DNA from: Nocardioides marinus
GTDB taxonomy: Bacteria > Actinomycetota > Actinomycetes > Propionibacteriales > Nocardioidaceae
DNA length: 64,000 nt
NCBI RefSeq assembly: GCF_013408145.1
Contig: NZ_JACBZI010000001.1
Coordinates: forward strand, 1,533,501-1,597,500
Direction: 5' to 3'
The notes beneath the pieces were generated by a model, which worked only from the letters and a program-made list of their open reading frames with translations, was not told the DNA's origin and searched no databases. Shown piece by piece: positions 53,526-61,450 of the stretch. Position numbers and translations under genes: made by a program. Position 1 is the first letter of the stretch, and each line of letters begins with the position of its first letter.

Positions 53526-55006
53526 GCCGCCTGACGATCACGCTGCCGCCCGCCCAGCAGCTCGTGGACGGCAAGCTGACCGGGTCCACCGACGGCGCGA
53601 CGTACCCGATCCTCGATCCGGCCACCGGTCAGGAGATCGGCGTCGCCCCCGACAGCACCGGCGCCGACGTCGAGGCGGCCATCGCGGCCGCCCGCCGGGC
53701 GTTCGACGAGTCCGAGTGGGCGAGCGACCGCGACCTCCGGCTGCGCTGCCTGCGCCAGCTGCACGCGGCGCTGCTCGAGGAGGCCGAGGAGTTCAAGACC
53801 CTGACCACCGCCGAGGTCGGCATGCCCGGCTTCATGATGATGGCCGCCGGCTTCGACGTGCCGGTCGAGGGGCTGAGGTGGGTCACCGACCTGCTGGAGT
53901 CCTACGAGTTCGAGACCGACCTCGGCGAGGCCCAGCCGATGGGCATCCCCACCCGGCGCACCGTGCGGCGCGAGCCGGTCGGCGTGGTCGCCGCGATCTC
54001 GCCGTGGAACGTGCCGACCCAGATCAACCTGGCGAAGATCGGCCCGGCGCTGGCCGCCGGCTGCACGGTGGTCCTCAAGCCGGCCCCGGACACCCCCTGG
54101 GTGGCGGCCGAGCTCGGGCGCCTGGTCGCGGAGAAGACCGACATGCCGGCCGGCGTCTTCAACGTGGTCATGCCCCGCTCGAACGAGGTCGCCGCCCGGC
54201 TGACCTCGGACCCCCGGGTCGACATGGTGTCCTTCACCGGCTCGACCAACACCGGGCGCGCCATCATGGCCGCGGCCGCACCGACGCTGAAGAAGGTCTT
54301 CCTCGAGCTCGGCGGCAAGTCCGCCGCGATCGTGCTCGACGACACCGACGTCGCCGCGGCTGCCGGTGGCACCGCCTTCACGGTGTGCATCCACGCCGGC
54401 CAGGGCTGCGCCCTCACCACCCGGCTCGTGGTGCCGCGCGAGAAGTACGACGAGGCGGTGCAGGCTGCCGCGGAGACCATGGCCGCGATCGGCACCGCCG
54501 ACCCCGCTGACCCCTCGGCCATCTGCGGCCCGGTCATCTCGCAGGTCCAGCGTGACCGCGTCGAGGCCTACCTCCGGCTGGCCGAGGAGGAGGGCGGCAC
54601 GTTCGCCACCGGCGGCACGGTGCAGGTCAAGGACGGCGAGCTGGCCGGCGGCTACTGGATCGAGCCGACGGTCATCGCGGGGCTGGACAACACCTCGCGG
54701 CTGGCCCAGGAGGAGATCTTCGGGCCGGTGCTGGTCGTCATCCCGCACGACGGCGACGACGACGCGGTCCGCATCGCCAACGACTCCGAGTTCGGCCTCT
54801 CCGGCTCGGTCACAGGCGGGGACCTCGAGCGAGCCACCGCGGTCGCGAACCGGATCCGCACCGGCACCGTCGCCGTCAACGGGGGCGTCTGGTTCAGCCC
54901 CGACGCCCCGTTCGGCGGCTACAAGCAGTCCGGACTGGGCCGGGAGATGGGTGTGGCCGGCTTCGAGGAGTACCTCGAGGTCAAGACCCTCGCGTTCCCT
55001 GCCTGA
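53522..55006 (+). CDS. Aldehyde dehydrogenase (AldA/Rv0768 position)
   Basis: A 494-residue NAD(P)-dependent aldehyde dehydrogenase. Cofactor motif SPWNVPTQ and FTGSTNTGRA, general base Glu in LELGGKS, catalytic Cys in HAGQGCALTTR (about residue 298), and EEIFGPVL. It oxidises an aldehyde to an acid. A CYP51 14-demethylation passes through an aldehyde and releases formate, and alcohol oxidation by the SDRs would give aldehydes too, so several substrates are possible. Coupled by ATGA overlap to the NTF2-like gene. Confidence 0.92.
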   Translation: MSRLTITLPPAQQLVDGKLTGSTDGATYPILDPATGQEIGVAPDSTGADVEAAIAAARRAFDESEWASDRDLRLRCLRQLHAALLEEAEEFKTLTTAEVGMPGFMMMAAGFDVPVEGLRWVTDLLESYEFETDLGEAQPMGIPTRRTVRREPVGVVAAISPWNVPTQINLAKIGPALAAGCTVVLKPAPDTPWVAAELGRLVAEKTDMPAGVFNVVMPRSNEVAARLTSDPRVDMVSFTGSTNTGRAIMAAAAPTLKKVFLELGGKSAAIVLDDTDVAAAAGGTAFTVCIHAGQGCALTTRLVVPREKYDEAVQAAAETMAAIGTADPADPSAICGPVISQVQRDRVEAYLRLAEEEGGTFATGGTVQVKDGELAGGYWIEPTVIAGLDNTSRLAQEEIFGPVLVVIPHDGDDDAVRIANDSEFGLSGSVTGGDLERATAVANRIRTGTVAVNGGVWFSPDAPFGGYKQSGLGREMGVAGFEEYLEVKTLAFPA

Positions 55007-55038
55007 CCCGTCCCACGATCACGAGAAGGAAGCAGCAG

Positions 55039-55788
55039 ATGAGGTTCAAGGACAAGGTCGCCGTCGTCACCGGCGCGGCGCAGGGCATCGGCGAGGCCTA
55101 CGCGAAGGCACTGGCCGCCGAGGGGGCCGCAGTCGTCGTGGCCGACCTCAACGCCGACGCCGGCCAGCAGGTCGCCCAGCAGATCGAGAGCGACGGAGGC
55201 CGCGCGATCTTCGTGTCCACCGACGTGTCGTCGCACGAGTCGGCCGCGGCGATGGTGGAGGCGGCCGTGGCGGCGTACGGCGGGATCGACCTGCTGGTCA
55301 ACAACGCCGCGATCTACGGCGACATGGCCTTCGACCTGCTGATCAGCGTCGATTGGGACTACTACAAGAAGTTCATGAGCGTGAACATGGACGGCGCGCT
55401 GGTGATGACCCGGGCCGTCTACCCCGAGATCGCCAAGCGGGGAGGCGGCGCCATCGTCAACCAGTCCTCGACGGCCGCCTACCTCTACTCCGGCTTCTAC
55501 GGCCTGGCGAAGGTCGGCGTGAACGGCCTGACCCAGCAGCTGGCCCACGAGCTGGGCGGTCAGAAGATCCGGGTCAACGCCATCGCCCCCGGCCCGACCG
55601 ACACCCAGGCCACCCGCACCCAGGCCGGCGACGCGGCCAAGGACATCGTGCGCAACAGCCTGGCGCTCAAGCGGATGGGCTCGGTCGACGACATGGTCGG
55701 CGCCTGCCTCTACCTGCTCTCCGACGACGCCTCCTGGGTCACCGGCCAGATCCTGGCGGTCGACGGCGGCCAGACGTTCCGGCTGTGA
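55039..55788 (+). CDS. SDR-family oxidoreductase (Rv0769 position)
   Basis: A 249-residue classical SDR. TGAAQGIG (residues 12-19), VVADLN (NAD-type Asp), NNAA, catalytic Ser in NQSSTAAYL, and a YGLAK (Y-x3-K) site. It resembles cyclic alcohol and glucose dehydrogenases of the family. It has a clear ribosome site (GAAGGAAGCAG) and lies 32 bases after the ALDH gene. Its stop overlaps the next gene (GTGA). In M. tuberculosis Rv0769, an SDR, follows aldA in the same way. Confidence 0.92.
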   Translation: MRFKDKVAVVTGAAQGIGEAYAKALAAEGAAVVVADLNADAGQQVAQQIESDGGRAIFVSTDVSSHESAAAMVEAAVAAYGGIDLLVNNAAIYGDMAFDLLISVDWDYYKKFMSVNMDGALVMTRAVYPEIAKRGGGAIVNQSSTAAYLYSGFYGLAKVGVNGLTQQLAHELGGQKIRVNAIAPGPTDTQATRTQAGDAAKDIVRNSLALKRMGSVDDMVGACLYLLSDDASWVTGQILAVDGGQTFRL

Positions 55789-56684
55789 GCGCTGCGGTGG
55801 ACGCGCCGGTGAAGGTCGGCTTCGTCGGGCTCGGCAACATCGGCAAGCCGATGGCGCTGCGGCTCGCGGGCGCCGACGACGTCGAGCTCGGCGTGTACGA
55901 CGTCGCGGCCGGCCCGCTGGAGGAGCTCGCGGCCGCGGGCGCCCGGCCCGCCGCCTCGGTGGCCGACCTGGCCGCCGAGGTCGACGTGCTGTGCGTGATG
56001 GTCCGTGACGACGACCAGGTGCGCGACGTGATGGGGCAGGTGCTCGGCGTCGCCGGTGACCGGCTGACGGTGGTCGTCCACTCCACCGTCGCGCCCGACA
56101 CCCCGCGCCAGCTCGAGATGAGCGCGTCTCGGCACGGGGTGAAGGTGCTCGACGCGCCCGTCTCCGGCGGCGGCATGGGTGCGGCCGAGGGCACGCTGGC
56201 GATCCTCGTCGGCGGCTCCGACGAGGCGTTCGCCGCCGCGCGCCCGGCGCTCGAGCCGATGGGCAAGGTCGTGCACTGCGGGCCGATCGGCACCGGCACC
56301 AGGTTCAAGCTGGCCCGCAACCTCATGCACTTCGTGGCGTTCACCGCCGCGACCGAGGCCCAGCGTCTCGCCGAGGCGGCCGGGCTCGACCTGCGCGCGC
56401 TCGGCGACGTGGTGCGCCACACCGACGCCATCACCGGCGGCCCGGGCGCGATCATGCACCGCGAGAGCACCGCGCCCATCGCGCCCGACGACTTCTGGTT
56501 CGGGGTGTTCGAGCATGTGGTGGCACTGGGGGAGAAGGACCTCACCTTCGCCCTCGGCCTGGCCGACGAGCTCGGTGTCGACACCCCGCTGGCCCGGCTG
56601 GCCCTCGACGGGCTCGCGCCGGGCCTCGGCATGCCGCACTCCGCCCTCCACCCCACCAGCACCCAGACCGAGGAGCACCCATGA
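55785..56684 (+). CDS. 3-hydroxyisobutyrate/6-phosphogluconate dehydrogenase-like protein (Rv0770 position)
   Basis: A 299-residue beta-hydroxyacid dehydrogenase. Rossmann motif VGFVGLGNIGKPMA, substrate motif DAPVSGGGMGAAEGTL, and the catalytic Lys in GTGTRFKLARNLMHF (about residue 172). These enzymes oxidise 3-hydroxyacids or reduce the matching semialdehydes or imines with NAD(P). GTG start overlapping the SDR stop. The same order is found at Rv0769-Rv0770. The substrate is likely a product of the operon's earlier oxidations. Confidence 0.9.
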   Translation: MSAAVDAPVKVGFVGLGNIGKPMALRLAGADDVELGVYDVAAGPLEELAAAGARPAASVADLAAEVDVLCVMVRDDDQVRDVMGQVLGVAGDRLTVVVHSTVAPDTPRQLEMSASRHGVKVLDAPVSGGGMGAAEGTLAILVGGSDEAFAAARPALEPMGKVVHCGPIGTGTRFKLARNLMHFVAFTAATEAQRLAEAAGLDLRALGDVVRHTDAITGGPGAIMHRESTAPIAPDDFWFGVFEHVVALGEKDLTFALGLADELGVDTPLARLALDGLAPGLGMPHSALHPTSTQTEEHP

Positions 56685-57094
56685 GCGGCAAGTTCGACGA
56701 CCTCCCCGAGATCCGCCGCAAGGGCCTGGAGAAGATGGAGCAGGTCTACGGCTTCGAGATGTCCGACGGCGAGGGCGACTTCTTCCGCTACACCGCCGAC
56801 CACCTCTTCGGCGAGGTCTGGAACCGCCCCGGCCTCTCCGACCGCGACCGCCGGCTGCTGCTAATCGGCCTGCTGGCCGGCAAGGGGTACGCCGACGTGC
56901 TGGGCATCCAGGTGCCGGCCGCACTGGCCAACGACGAGCTCGACGCCCGGGCGTTGCGCGAGATCGTGATCATGGTCTGCCACTACGCCGGCTGGCCCGA
57001 CGGCGCGAAGCTCAACGCGGTCGTCGAGGACGCCATCGGCAAGGCCGAGCGGCAAGCGGAGCGGGCGCGCGCGAAGGATGCCGAGCCGTCGTGA
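56681..57094 (+). CDS. Carboxymuconolactone decarboxylase-like protein (Rv0771 position)
   Basis: A 137-residue all-helical protein of the CMD/AhpD family. FRYTADHLFGEVWNRPGLSDRDRRLLLIGLLAG and MVCHYAGWPDGAKLNAV are characteristic. There is only one Cys in the VCHYAGWP segment, so it is not an AhpD-type CxxC peroxidase but closer to gamma-carboxymuconolactone decarboxylase. It may decarboxylate or isomerise an acid formed by the operon. Overlaps both neighbours (ATGA and GTGA). Corresponds by order to Rv0771. Confidence 0.88.
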   Translation: MSGKFDDLPEIRRKGLEKMEQVYGFEMSDGEGDFFRYTADHLFGEVWNRPGLSDRDRRLLLIGLLAGKGYADVLGIQVPAALANDELDARALREIVIMVCHYAGWPDGAKLNAVVEDAIGKAERQAERARAKDAEPS

Positions 57095-58407
57095 GCCTCC
57101 CCTCCGCCGTCCTGTCCCCGCTGCCTCCCGGCGACCACCGGCTGCACGGCGCGCGGCCGCCGGTCGACCTGGAGGCACTCGGCTGGACGGAGGTGGAGCA
57201 CACCGCCTCGGGCGTCGCGCGCTCCCCGAGCGGGGTCGAGGCGTCGTACGCCGTGCGGGTGCTGGTCCGGCACCCGCCTGCCTACACCGCGAGCGGCACG
57301 CTGTGCGTGGAGTGGCTCAACGTCAGCTCCGGCGCGGAGGCGGCACCGGAGTGGACCTACCTGGCCGAGGAGCTGCTCCGCGCGGGTCACGCCTGGGCGG
57401 GCGTCTCCGCGCAGGTGGTCGGCGTGATGGGCGGTGCCGGGTCCGTGGCGGTCGACGGCGGTGCGCCGCCGACGAGTCCCGGGCTGGTGGGCTCGGACCC
57501 GCAGCGCTACGGCGACCTGGCGCACCCCGGTGACGCCTGGTGCCACGACGTCTACGCGCAGGTCGCCCGGGCCGTGCGCGACCTGGTGGGCGCCGACCTG
57601 GTGCTGGCGGTGGGGGAGTCGCAGTCGGCCTGCCTGCTCTCGCGCCACCTGGTCTCCGTCCACGGCCCCGACTCGCCGTTCGGCGGCTACCTCGTGCACT
57701 CGCGGGCCGGTGCGCTGCCCGCCCTCGAGCCCGACGGCCAGCAGCACACGATGGCTGCGGTCCTCGCGCAGCCACCGGCCGTCCTGCCCGACGACCTGGT
57801 GCCCACGCTGGTGGTGCAGACCGAGACCGACGTGCTCGGGCGGATGCGCTCGCTGCCGGCCCGGCAGCCCGACGGTCCCTGGCTGCGGACCTGGGAGGTC
57901 GCCGGCACCGCGCACGCCGACAAGTTCCAGATCGACGCCTTCGAGGAGCTCCTCGGCTGTCCCACCCCGGTCAACCGGGGACAGCAGGTGTTCGTGCTGC
58001 GGGCCGGGCTGCGGGCCCTGGAGACGTGGGCGCGCGGCGGCGACGCCCCGCCGGCCGCGGACCCGTTCGAGGTGGTGGGCGAGCACTACGCGACCGACGA
58101 CCTCGGCACCACGCTCGGCGGGGTGCGCACCCCGGCCGTCGACGCGCCGGTCGAGAGGCTCAGCGGGTTCGCCCCGGAGGGCGCCTCGCTGATCTGCCAG
58201 CTCTTCGGGTCGACGACCCCGCTGCCGGCCGGGTCGTTGCGGGCGCGCTGGGGCTCGGCCGAGGAGTACCTGGCGGCGTACTCCGCGGCGACGGAGGCGA
58301 TGATCGCCGCCGGGTTCGCCTGCCCGGAGGACCGCGACGCGCTGCTGTCCGAGGCGCGGCCGCAGGCCTTGACCCAGGATCAAGACCCCTCTTGGATCAG
58401 CAGGTGA
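57091..58407 (+). CDS. Alpha/beta hydrolase domain protein (PF20091-like)
   Basis: A 438-residue protein. LCVEWLNVSSGAEAAPEWTYLAEELLRAGHAWAGVSAQ and LAVGESQSACLLSRHL (nucleophile elbow GESQS) place it among the large uncharacterised alpha/beta-hydrolase-domain proteins; a His in VAGTAHADKFQ would finish the triad. No signal peptide is visible. The C-terminus (SLRARWGSAEEYLAAYSAATEAMIAAGF) is typical of the family. It may cleave an ester or lactone. GTG start overlaps the CMD-like gene; its stop overlaps the amidohydrolase gene. It extends the operon beyond the M. tuberculosis counterpart. Confidence 0.82.
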   Translation: MSLPSAVLSPLPPGDHRLHGARPPVDLEALGWTEVEHTASGVARSPSGVEASYAVRVLVRHPPAYTASGTLCVEWLNVSSGAEAAPEWTYLAEELLRAGHAWAGVSAQVVGVMGGAGSVAVDGGAPPTSPGLVGSDPQRYGDLAHPGDAWCHDVYAQVARAVRDLVGADLVLAVGESQSACLLSRHLVSVHGPDSPFGGYLVHSRAGALPALEPDGQQHTMAAVLAQPPAVLPDDLVPTLVVQTETDVLGRMRSLPARQPDGPWLRTWEVAGTAHADKFQIDAFEELLGCPTPVNRGQQVFVLRAGLRALETWARGGDAPPAADPFEVVGEHYATDDLGTTLGGVRTPAVDAPVERLSGFAPEGASLICQLFGSTTPLPAGSLRARWGSAEEYLAAYSAATEAMIAAGFACPEDRDALLSEARPQALTQDQDPSWISR

Positions 58408-60257
58408 GTGCTGTGAGCTACGACACCATCATCCGCGGCGGCCTGTGGTTCGACGGGACGGGCGCCGAGCCCGCCGTGCGCGACCTCGGCATCCGCGACG
58501 GCCGGGTCGCTGCCGTGTCCGCGACCCCGCTGGAGGCGGGGCCGGCCACCGAGGTCGTCGAGGCGGCCGGGCGGTGGGTGATGCCGGGCATGGTGGACAT
58601 CCACACCCACTACGACGTCGAGGTGCTCGAGGGGCCGGGGCTCCCGGAGTCGCTGCGCCACGGCGTGACGACCCTGCTGCTCGGGTCGTGCTCGCTCTCC
58701 ACGGTGCACGTGGACCCGGTCGACGCCGGTGACCTCTTCGGCCGGGTGGAGGCGATCCCGCGCCAGCACGTCATCGGCGCGTTGCAGCGCATCCGCGAGG
58801 CCGGCGAGGGGTGGGACGGCGCCTCGTCGTACGTCGAGGCGCTGGAGCGCCGGCCGCTGGGCCCCAACCTGGCGGCGTTCGTCGGTCACTCCGACCTGCG
58901 CGCCGCCGTGATGGGGCTGGACCGGGCCACCCGCAAGGAGGTCCGCCCGGCGCGTGCGGAGCAGGCGAAGATGGAGCAGCTGCTCGGCGAGGCCCTCGAC
59001 GCGGGCTTCGTCGGCATGTCGGCCCAGCAGCTGCTCTTCGACAAGCTCGACGGCGACCTGTGCCGCTCGCGCACGCTGCCCTCGACGTACGCCAAGGGCC
59101 GCGAGATGCGCCCGCTGCGCTCGATCCTGCGCCGGCGCGGCCGGGTGCTGCAGGCCGGCCCCGACGCCAGCCACCCGCACACGATCGTCACCCAGGCGCT
59201 CGGGTCGATCGGCTGGGGCAGGCGCAAGGCCCTGCGCACCAGCCTGCTCTCGGCCGCGGACATCAAGGCGATCCCGTTCATCATCCACCTGATGAACCTG
59301 CTCGGCGGGGTGGTCAACCGGCTCGGCGCCGACTTCCGCTGGCAGCACCTGCCGGTGCCCTTCGAGGTCTACGCCGACGGCATCGACCTGGTCATCTTCG
59401 AGGAGTTCGGCTCCGGCGCGACCGCGCTGCACCTGCAGGAGCAGGCCGCCCGCAAGGAGCTGTTCCGCTCCGAGGAGTACCGCCGTGCCTTCCGCAAGGA
59501 CTACGAGTCCAAGTACGGCCCGCGCGTGTGGCACCGCGACTTCTTCGACGCCGAGATCGTCGCCTGCCCGGACTCCTCGGTGGTGGGCAAGTCCTTCGGC
59601 CAGGTCGGTCTCGAGCGTGGCGGGCTGCACCCGGTCGACGCGTTCCTCGACCTGGTGATCGAGCACGGCACCGCGATGCGCTGGCGCACCACGATCTCCA
59701 ACCACCGGCCCCGGATCCTGCAGAAGATGGCGCAGAGCCCGCACGTGCAGATGGGCTTCTCCGACGCCGGCGCGCACCTGCGCAACATGGCCTTCTACAA
59801 CTTCGGGCTCCGGCTGCTCAAGCACGTGCGCGACGCCGAGCGGGCGGGCCGTCCGTTCCTCACCGTCGCGCAGGCCGTGCACCGGGTGACCGGTGAGCTG
59901 GCCGAATTCTACGACATCGACGCCGGTCACCTGCGGGTCGGTGACCGTGCCGACGTGCTCGTGGTGGACCCCGAGCGGCTCGACGCCACGCTGGAGGAGT
60001 ACGCCGAGGAGCCGGTCGCCCAGTACGGCGGGCTGTCGCGGATGGTCAACCGCAACGACGCGACCGTGCCGCTGGTGATGGTGGCCGGTCAGGTGGTCGT
60101 GCGCGACGGCGTCCCCACCTCGCTGGTGGGTGCTCAGCGCACCGGCTCGTTCCTGCGGGCGGGGCAGCGCTCCAGCATCCCGGCGAGGGCGGAGGCCTCG
60201 GAGTCGTCAACCGCCAGCGACCAGGCCTCCTTGACCGCCACCCAGGTCAGCGCGTAG
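58404..60257 (+). CDS. Amidohydrolase, N-acyl-D-amino-acid deacylase type
   Basis: A 617-residue amidohydrolase (Amidohydro_3). The metal site is DIHTHYDVEV (HxH, about residue 68); downstream come SDAGAHLRNMAFYNFG and HLRVGDRADVLVVDP. It has the family's size except for the last 40 residues, which are Ser/Ala-rich and are read from the strand opposite the HNH gene; the two genes overlap by 124 bases. Likely splits an amide, N-acyl or lactam-like ring. GTG start in a GTGA overlap with the hydrolase gene; a second GTG three codons in. Last gene of the cyp51-type operon. Confidence 0.87.
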   Translation: MSAVSYDTIIRGGLWFDGTGAEPAVRDLGIRDGRVAAVSATPLEAGPATEVVEAAGRWVMPGMVDIHTHYDVEVLEGPGLPESLRHGVTTLLLGSCSLSTVHVDPVDAGDLFGRVEAIPRQHVIGALQRIREAGEGWDGASSYVEALERRPLGPNLAAFVGHSDLRAAVMGLDRATRKEVRPARAEQAKMEQLLGEALDAGFVGMSAQQLLFDKLDGDLCRSRTLPSTYAKGREMRPLRSILRRRGRVLQAGPDASHPHTIVTQALGSIGWGRRKALRTSLLSAADIKAIPFIIHLMNLLGGVVNRLGADFRWQHLPVPFEVYADGIDLVIFEEFGSGATALHLQEQAARKELFRSEEYRRAFRKDYESKYGPRVWHRDFFDAEIVACPDSSVVGKSFGQVGLERGGLHPVDAFLDLVIEHGTAMRWRTTISNHRPRILQKMAQSPHVQMGFSDAGAHLRNMAFYNFGLRLLKHVRDAERAGRPFLTVAQAVHRVTGELAEFYDIDAGHLRVGDRADVLVVDPERLDATLEEYAEEPVAQYGGLSRMVNRNDATVPLVMVAGQVVVRDGVPTSLVGAQRTGSFLRAGQRSSIPARAEASESSTASDQASLTATQVSA

Positions 60258-60886
60258 TCGCACTGGAAGTCCTGCGTCGGCAGCCAGGCGGCGGGGTCGT
60301 CGTCACCCTTGGACTGGTTGGTCGCGCCGTCGGAGGCGACCAGCACGGCGAGGTCGTTGGCGAAGCGCTCGCGGCGGGCGTCGCTCCACGCGCTCGCGCC
60401 TGAGCGCCAGGCCTCGGCCAGCGGCACGACGTGGTCGATCTGCACGGCCTGGGCCTGCGCCGGGTCCTTCATGTCGGTCATCACCAGGCGGGTCCCGGTG
60501 TAGGGGTCGACCCAGGTGCCGGCCAGCACGTCGTGGTCGCAGGCACCCTGTCGCGCGGTCTCGACGGTGCCGGGCTCTGCGTCGCGCAGCAGCACGTCGT
60601 CGCGCTGGTTGCACCCGTTGCCGTCGACGTCCGACCAGGCCTCCCCGAAGGCGTCGCGGTCGTAGGCCGGCCCGTCCGGCCACCGCTCGACCCGCGGCAA
60701 CCGCCCCAGCGCGGCCAGCGCGTCGGCGCGGGAGAGCTGCGCGACCTCGGGCACCGTCGAATCCCCGCCGGGGCCGGGTCGGCCCCCGGTCCAGGAGTTG
60801 ACCCCCGCCACCGCGACCACGACGAGCACCGCGACCACGACGACCCCAGGCAGCTTCCGCACGACGCGAAGGCTCCCACGCGACAC
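60134..60886 (-). CDS. Secreted or anchored HNH (DUF1524/GmrSD-like) nuclease
   Basis: A 250-residue protein with an N-terminal hydrophobic segment (VVVVAVLVVVAVAGV, residues 15-29) that is a signal or anchor. The nuclease part has an AVQIDHVVPLAEAWRSG motif (DHVVPL, metal-binding His), WSDARRERFANDLAVLVASD and NQSKGDDDPAAWLPTQDFQC, the pattern of extracellular HNH nucleases of actinobacteria that may break down external DNA or serve in competence. A disulfide-prone GCNQRDDVLLRD and GACDHDVL precede it. GTG start at 60886. Its last 124 bases overlap the convergent amidohydrolase gene. Confidence 0.82.
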   Translation of the reverse strand: MSRGSLRVVRKLPGVVVVAVLVVVAVAGVNSWTGGRPGPGGDSTVPEVAQLSRADALAALGRLPRVERWPDGPAYDRDAFGEAWSDVDGNGCNQRDDVLLRDAEPGTVETARQGACDHDVLAGTWVDPYTGTRLVMTDMKDPAQAQAVQIDHVVPLAEAWRSGASAWSDARRERFANDLAVLVASDGATNQSKGDDDPAAWLPTQDFQCDYALTWVAVKEAWSLAVDDSEASALAGMLERCPARRNEPVR

Positions 60887-60910
60887 CGACGCTCGGCCGG
60901 CCAGCCCCTC

Positions 60911-60960
60911 GGGACGTCATACGTCGAGCAGGAGGGGACGTCCTGCCCGTATGACGTCCC
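60911..60960. repeat. Nested inverted repeat upstream of the HNH gene
   Basis: Outer perfect 13-base arms GGGACGTCATACG (60911-60923) and CGTATGACGTCCC (60948-60960); inner arms GCAGGA (60928-60933) and TCCTGC (60941-60946). Together they fold into one long, nearly continuous hairpin. It stands between the HNH start and the tRNA cluster terminator and could be a second terminator or an operator; no T tract is seen. Confidence 0.65.
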
Positions 60961-60997
60961 ACGGCCCACGGGGGCTTGGGCCCGGGGGGAAACGACA

Positions 60998-61025
60998 CAG
61001 GCCCCGGTCGGGGGACCGGGGCCTG
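60998..61025 (-). terminator. Terminator of the - strand tRNA cluster
   Basis: Perfect 12-base arms CAGGCCCCGGTC (60998-61009) and GACCGGGGCCTG (61014-61025) around GGGG, five bases beyond the CCA end of tRNA-Val. On the - strand it is followed by TGTCGTTT, a weak U-rich tail. Confidence 0.8.
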
Positions 61026-61030
61026 GATGC

Positions 61031-61105
61031 TGGTGGGCGATACTGGGTTTGAACCAGTGACCTCTTCCGTGTCAAGGAAGCGCGCTACCGCTGCGCCAAT
61101 CGCCC
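61031..61105 (-). tRNA. tRNA-Val (GAC)
   Basis: On the - strand it begins GGGCGATTGGCGCAGCGGTA and has the anticodon loop TTGACAC between CTTCC and GGAAG, giving anticodon GAC (valine). The acceptor stem GGGCGAT/ATCGCCC pairs fully, A73 is present, and CCA is encoded (61031-61033). Confidence 0.97.
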
Positions 61106-61130
61106 GGGTCTTGAGTTGTGGTGGGTCGTG

Positions 61131-61204
61131 TGGAGGTGGGTACGGGATTTGAACCCGTGTACACGGATTTGCAGTCCGTTGCCTCGCCTCTCGGCCAACC
61201 CACC
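61131..61204 (-). tRNA. tRNA-Cys (GCA)
   Basis: Anticodon loop CTGCAAA between ACGGA and TCCGT gives GCA (cysteine). Acceptor stem GGTGGGT/ACCCACC is perfect, position 73 is U as expected for tRNA-Cys, and CCA is encoded (61131-61133). It lies 26 bases upstream of tRNA-Val. The leader peptide at 13241 would depend on this charged tRNA. Confidence 0.97.
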
Positions 61205-61235
61205 GTGGAGGCCAAACACTGGAGAGACCTCTCCG

Positions 61236-61308
61236 AGCGGACGACGAGGCTCGAACTCGCGACCTCAACCTTGGCAAGGTTGCGCTCTACCAACTGAGCT
61301 ACGTCCGC
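61236..61308 (-). tRNA. tRNA-Gly (GCC)
   Basis: Begins GCGGACGTAGCTCAGTTGGT; anticodon loop TTGCCAA between CAACC and GGTTG gives GCC (glycine). Acceptor stem GCGGACG/CGTCCGC pairs, position 73 is U. CCA is not encoded, unlike its two neighbours. First tRNA of the - strand cluster. Confidence 0.97.
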
Positions 61309-61450
61309 TTGTTCCTCCGGGGGCGTCCCCGGCGAACGACAGGAACAGTAGCCCATGCCCCAGACCGCGCCAAATCCAGGTGTCCTCGGCGTTTCGGGGG
61401 TGCGAACACGGTGCTCCTGCGGCCGTCCGGCGAGGCCTACAGTGACCACC

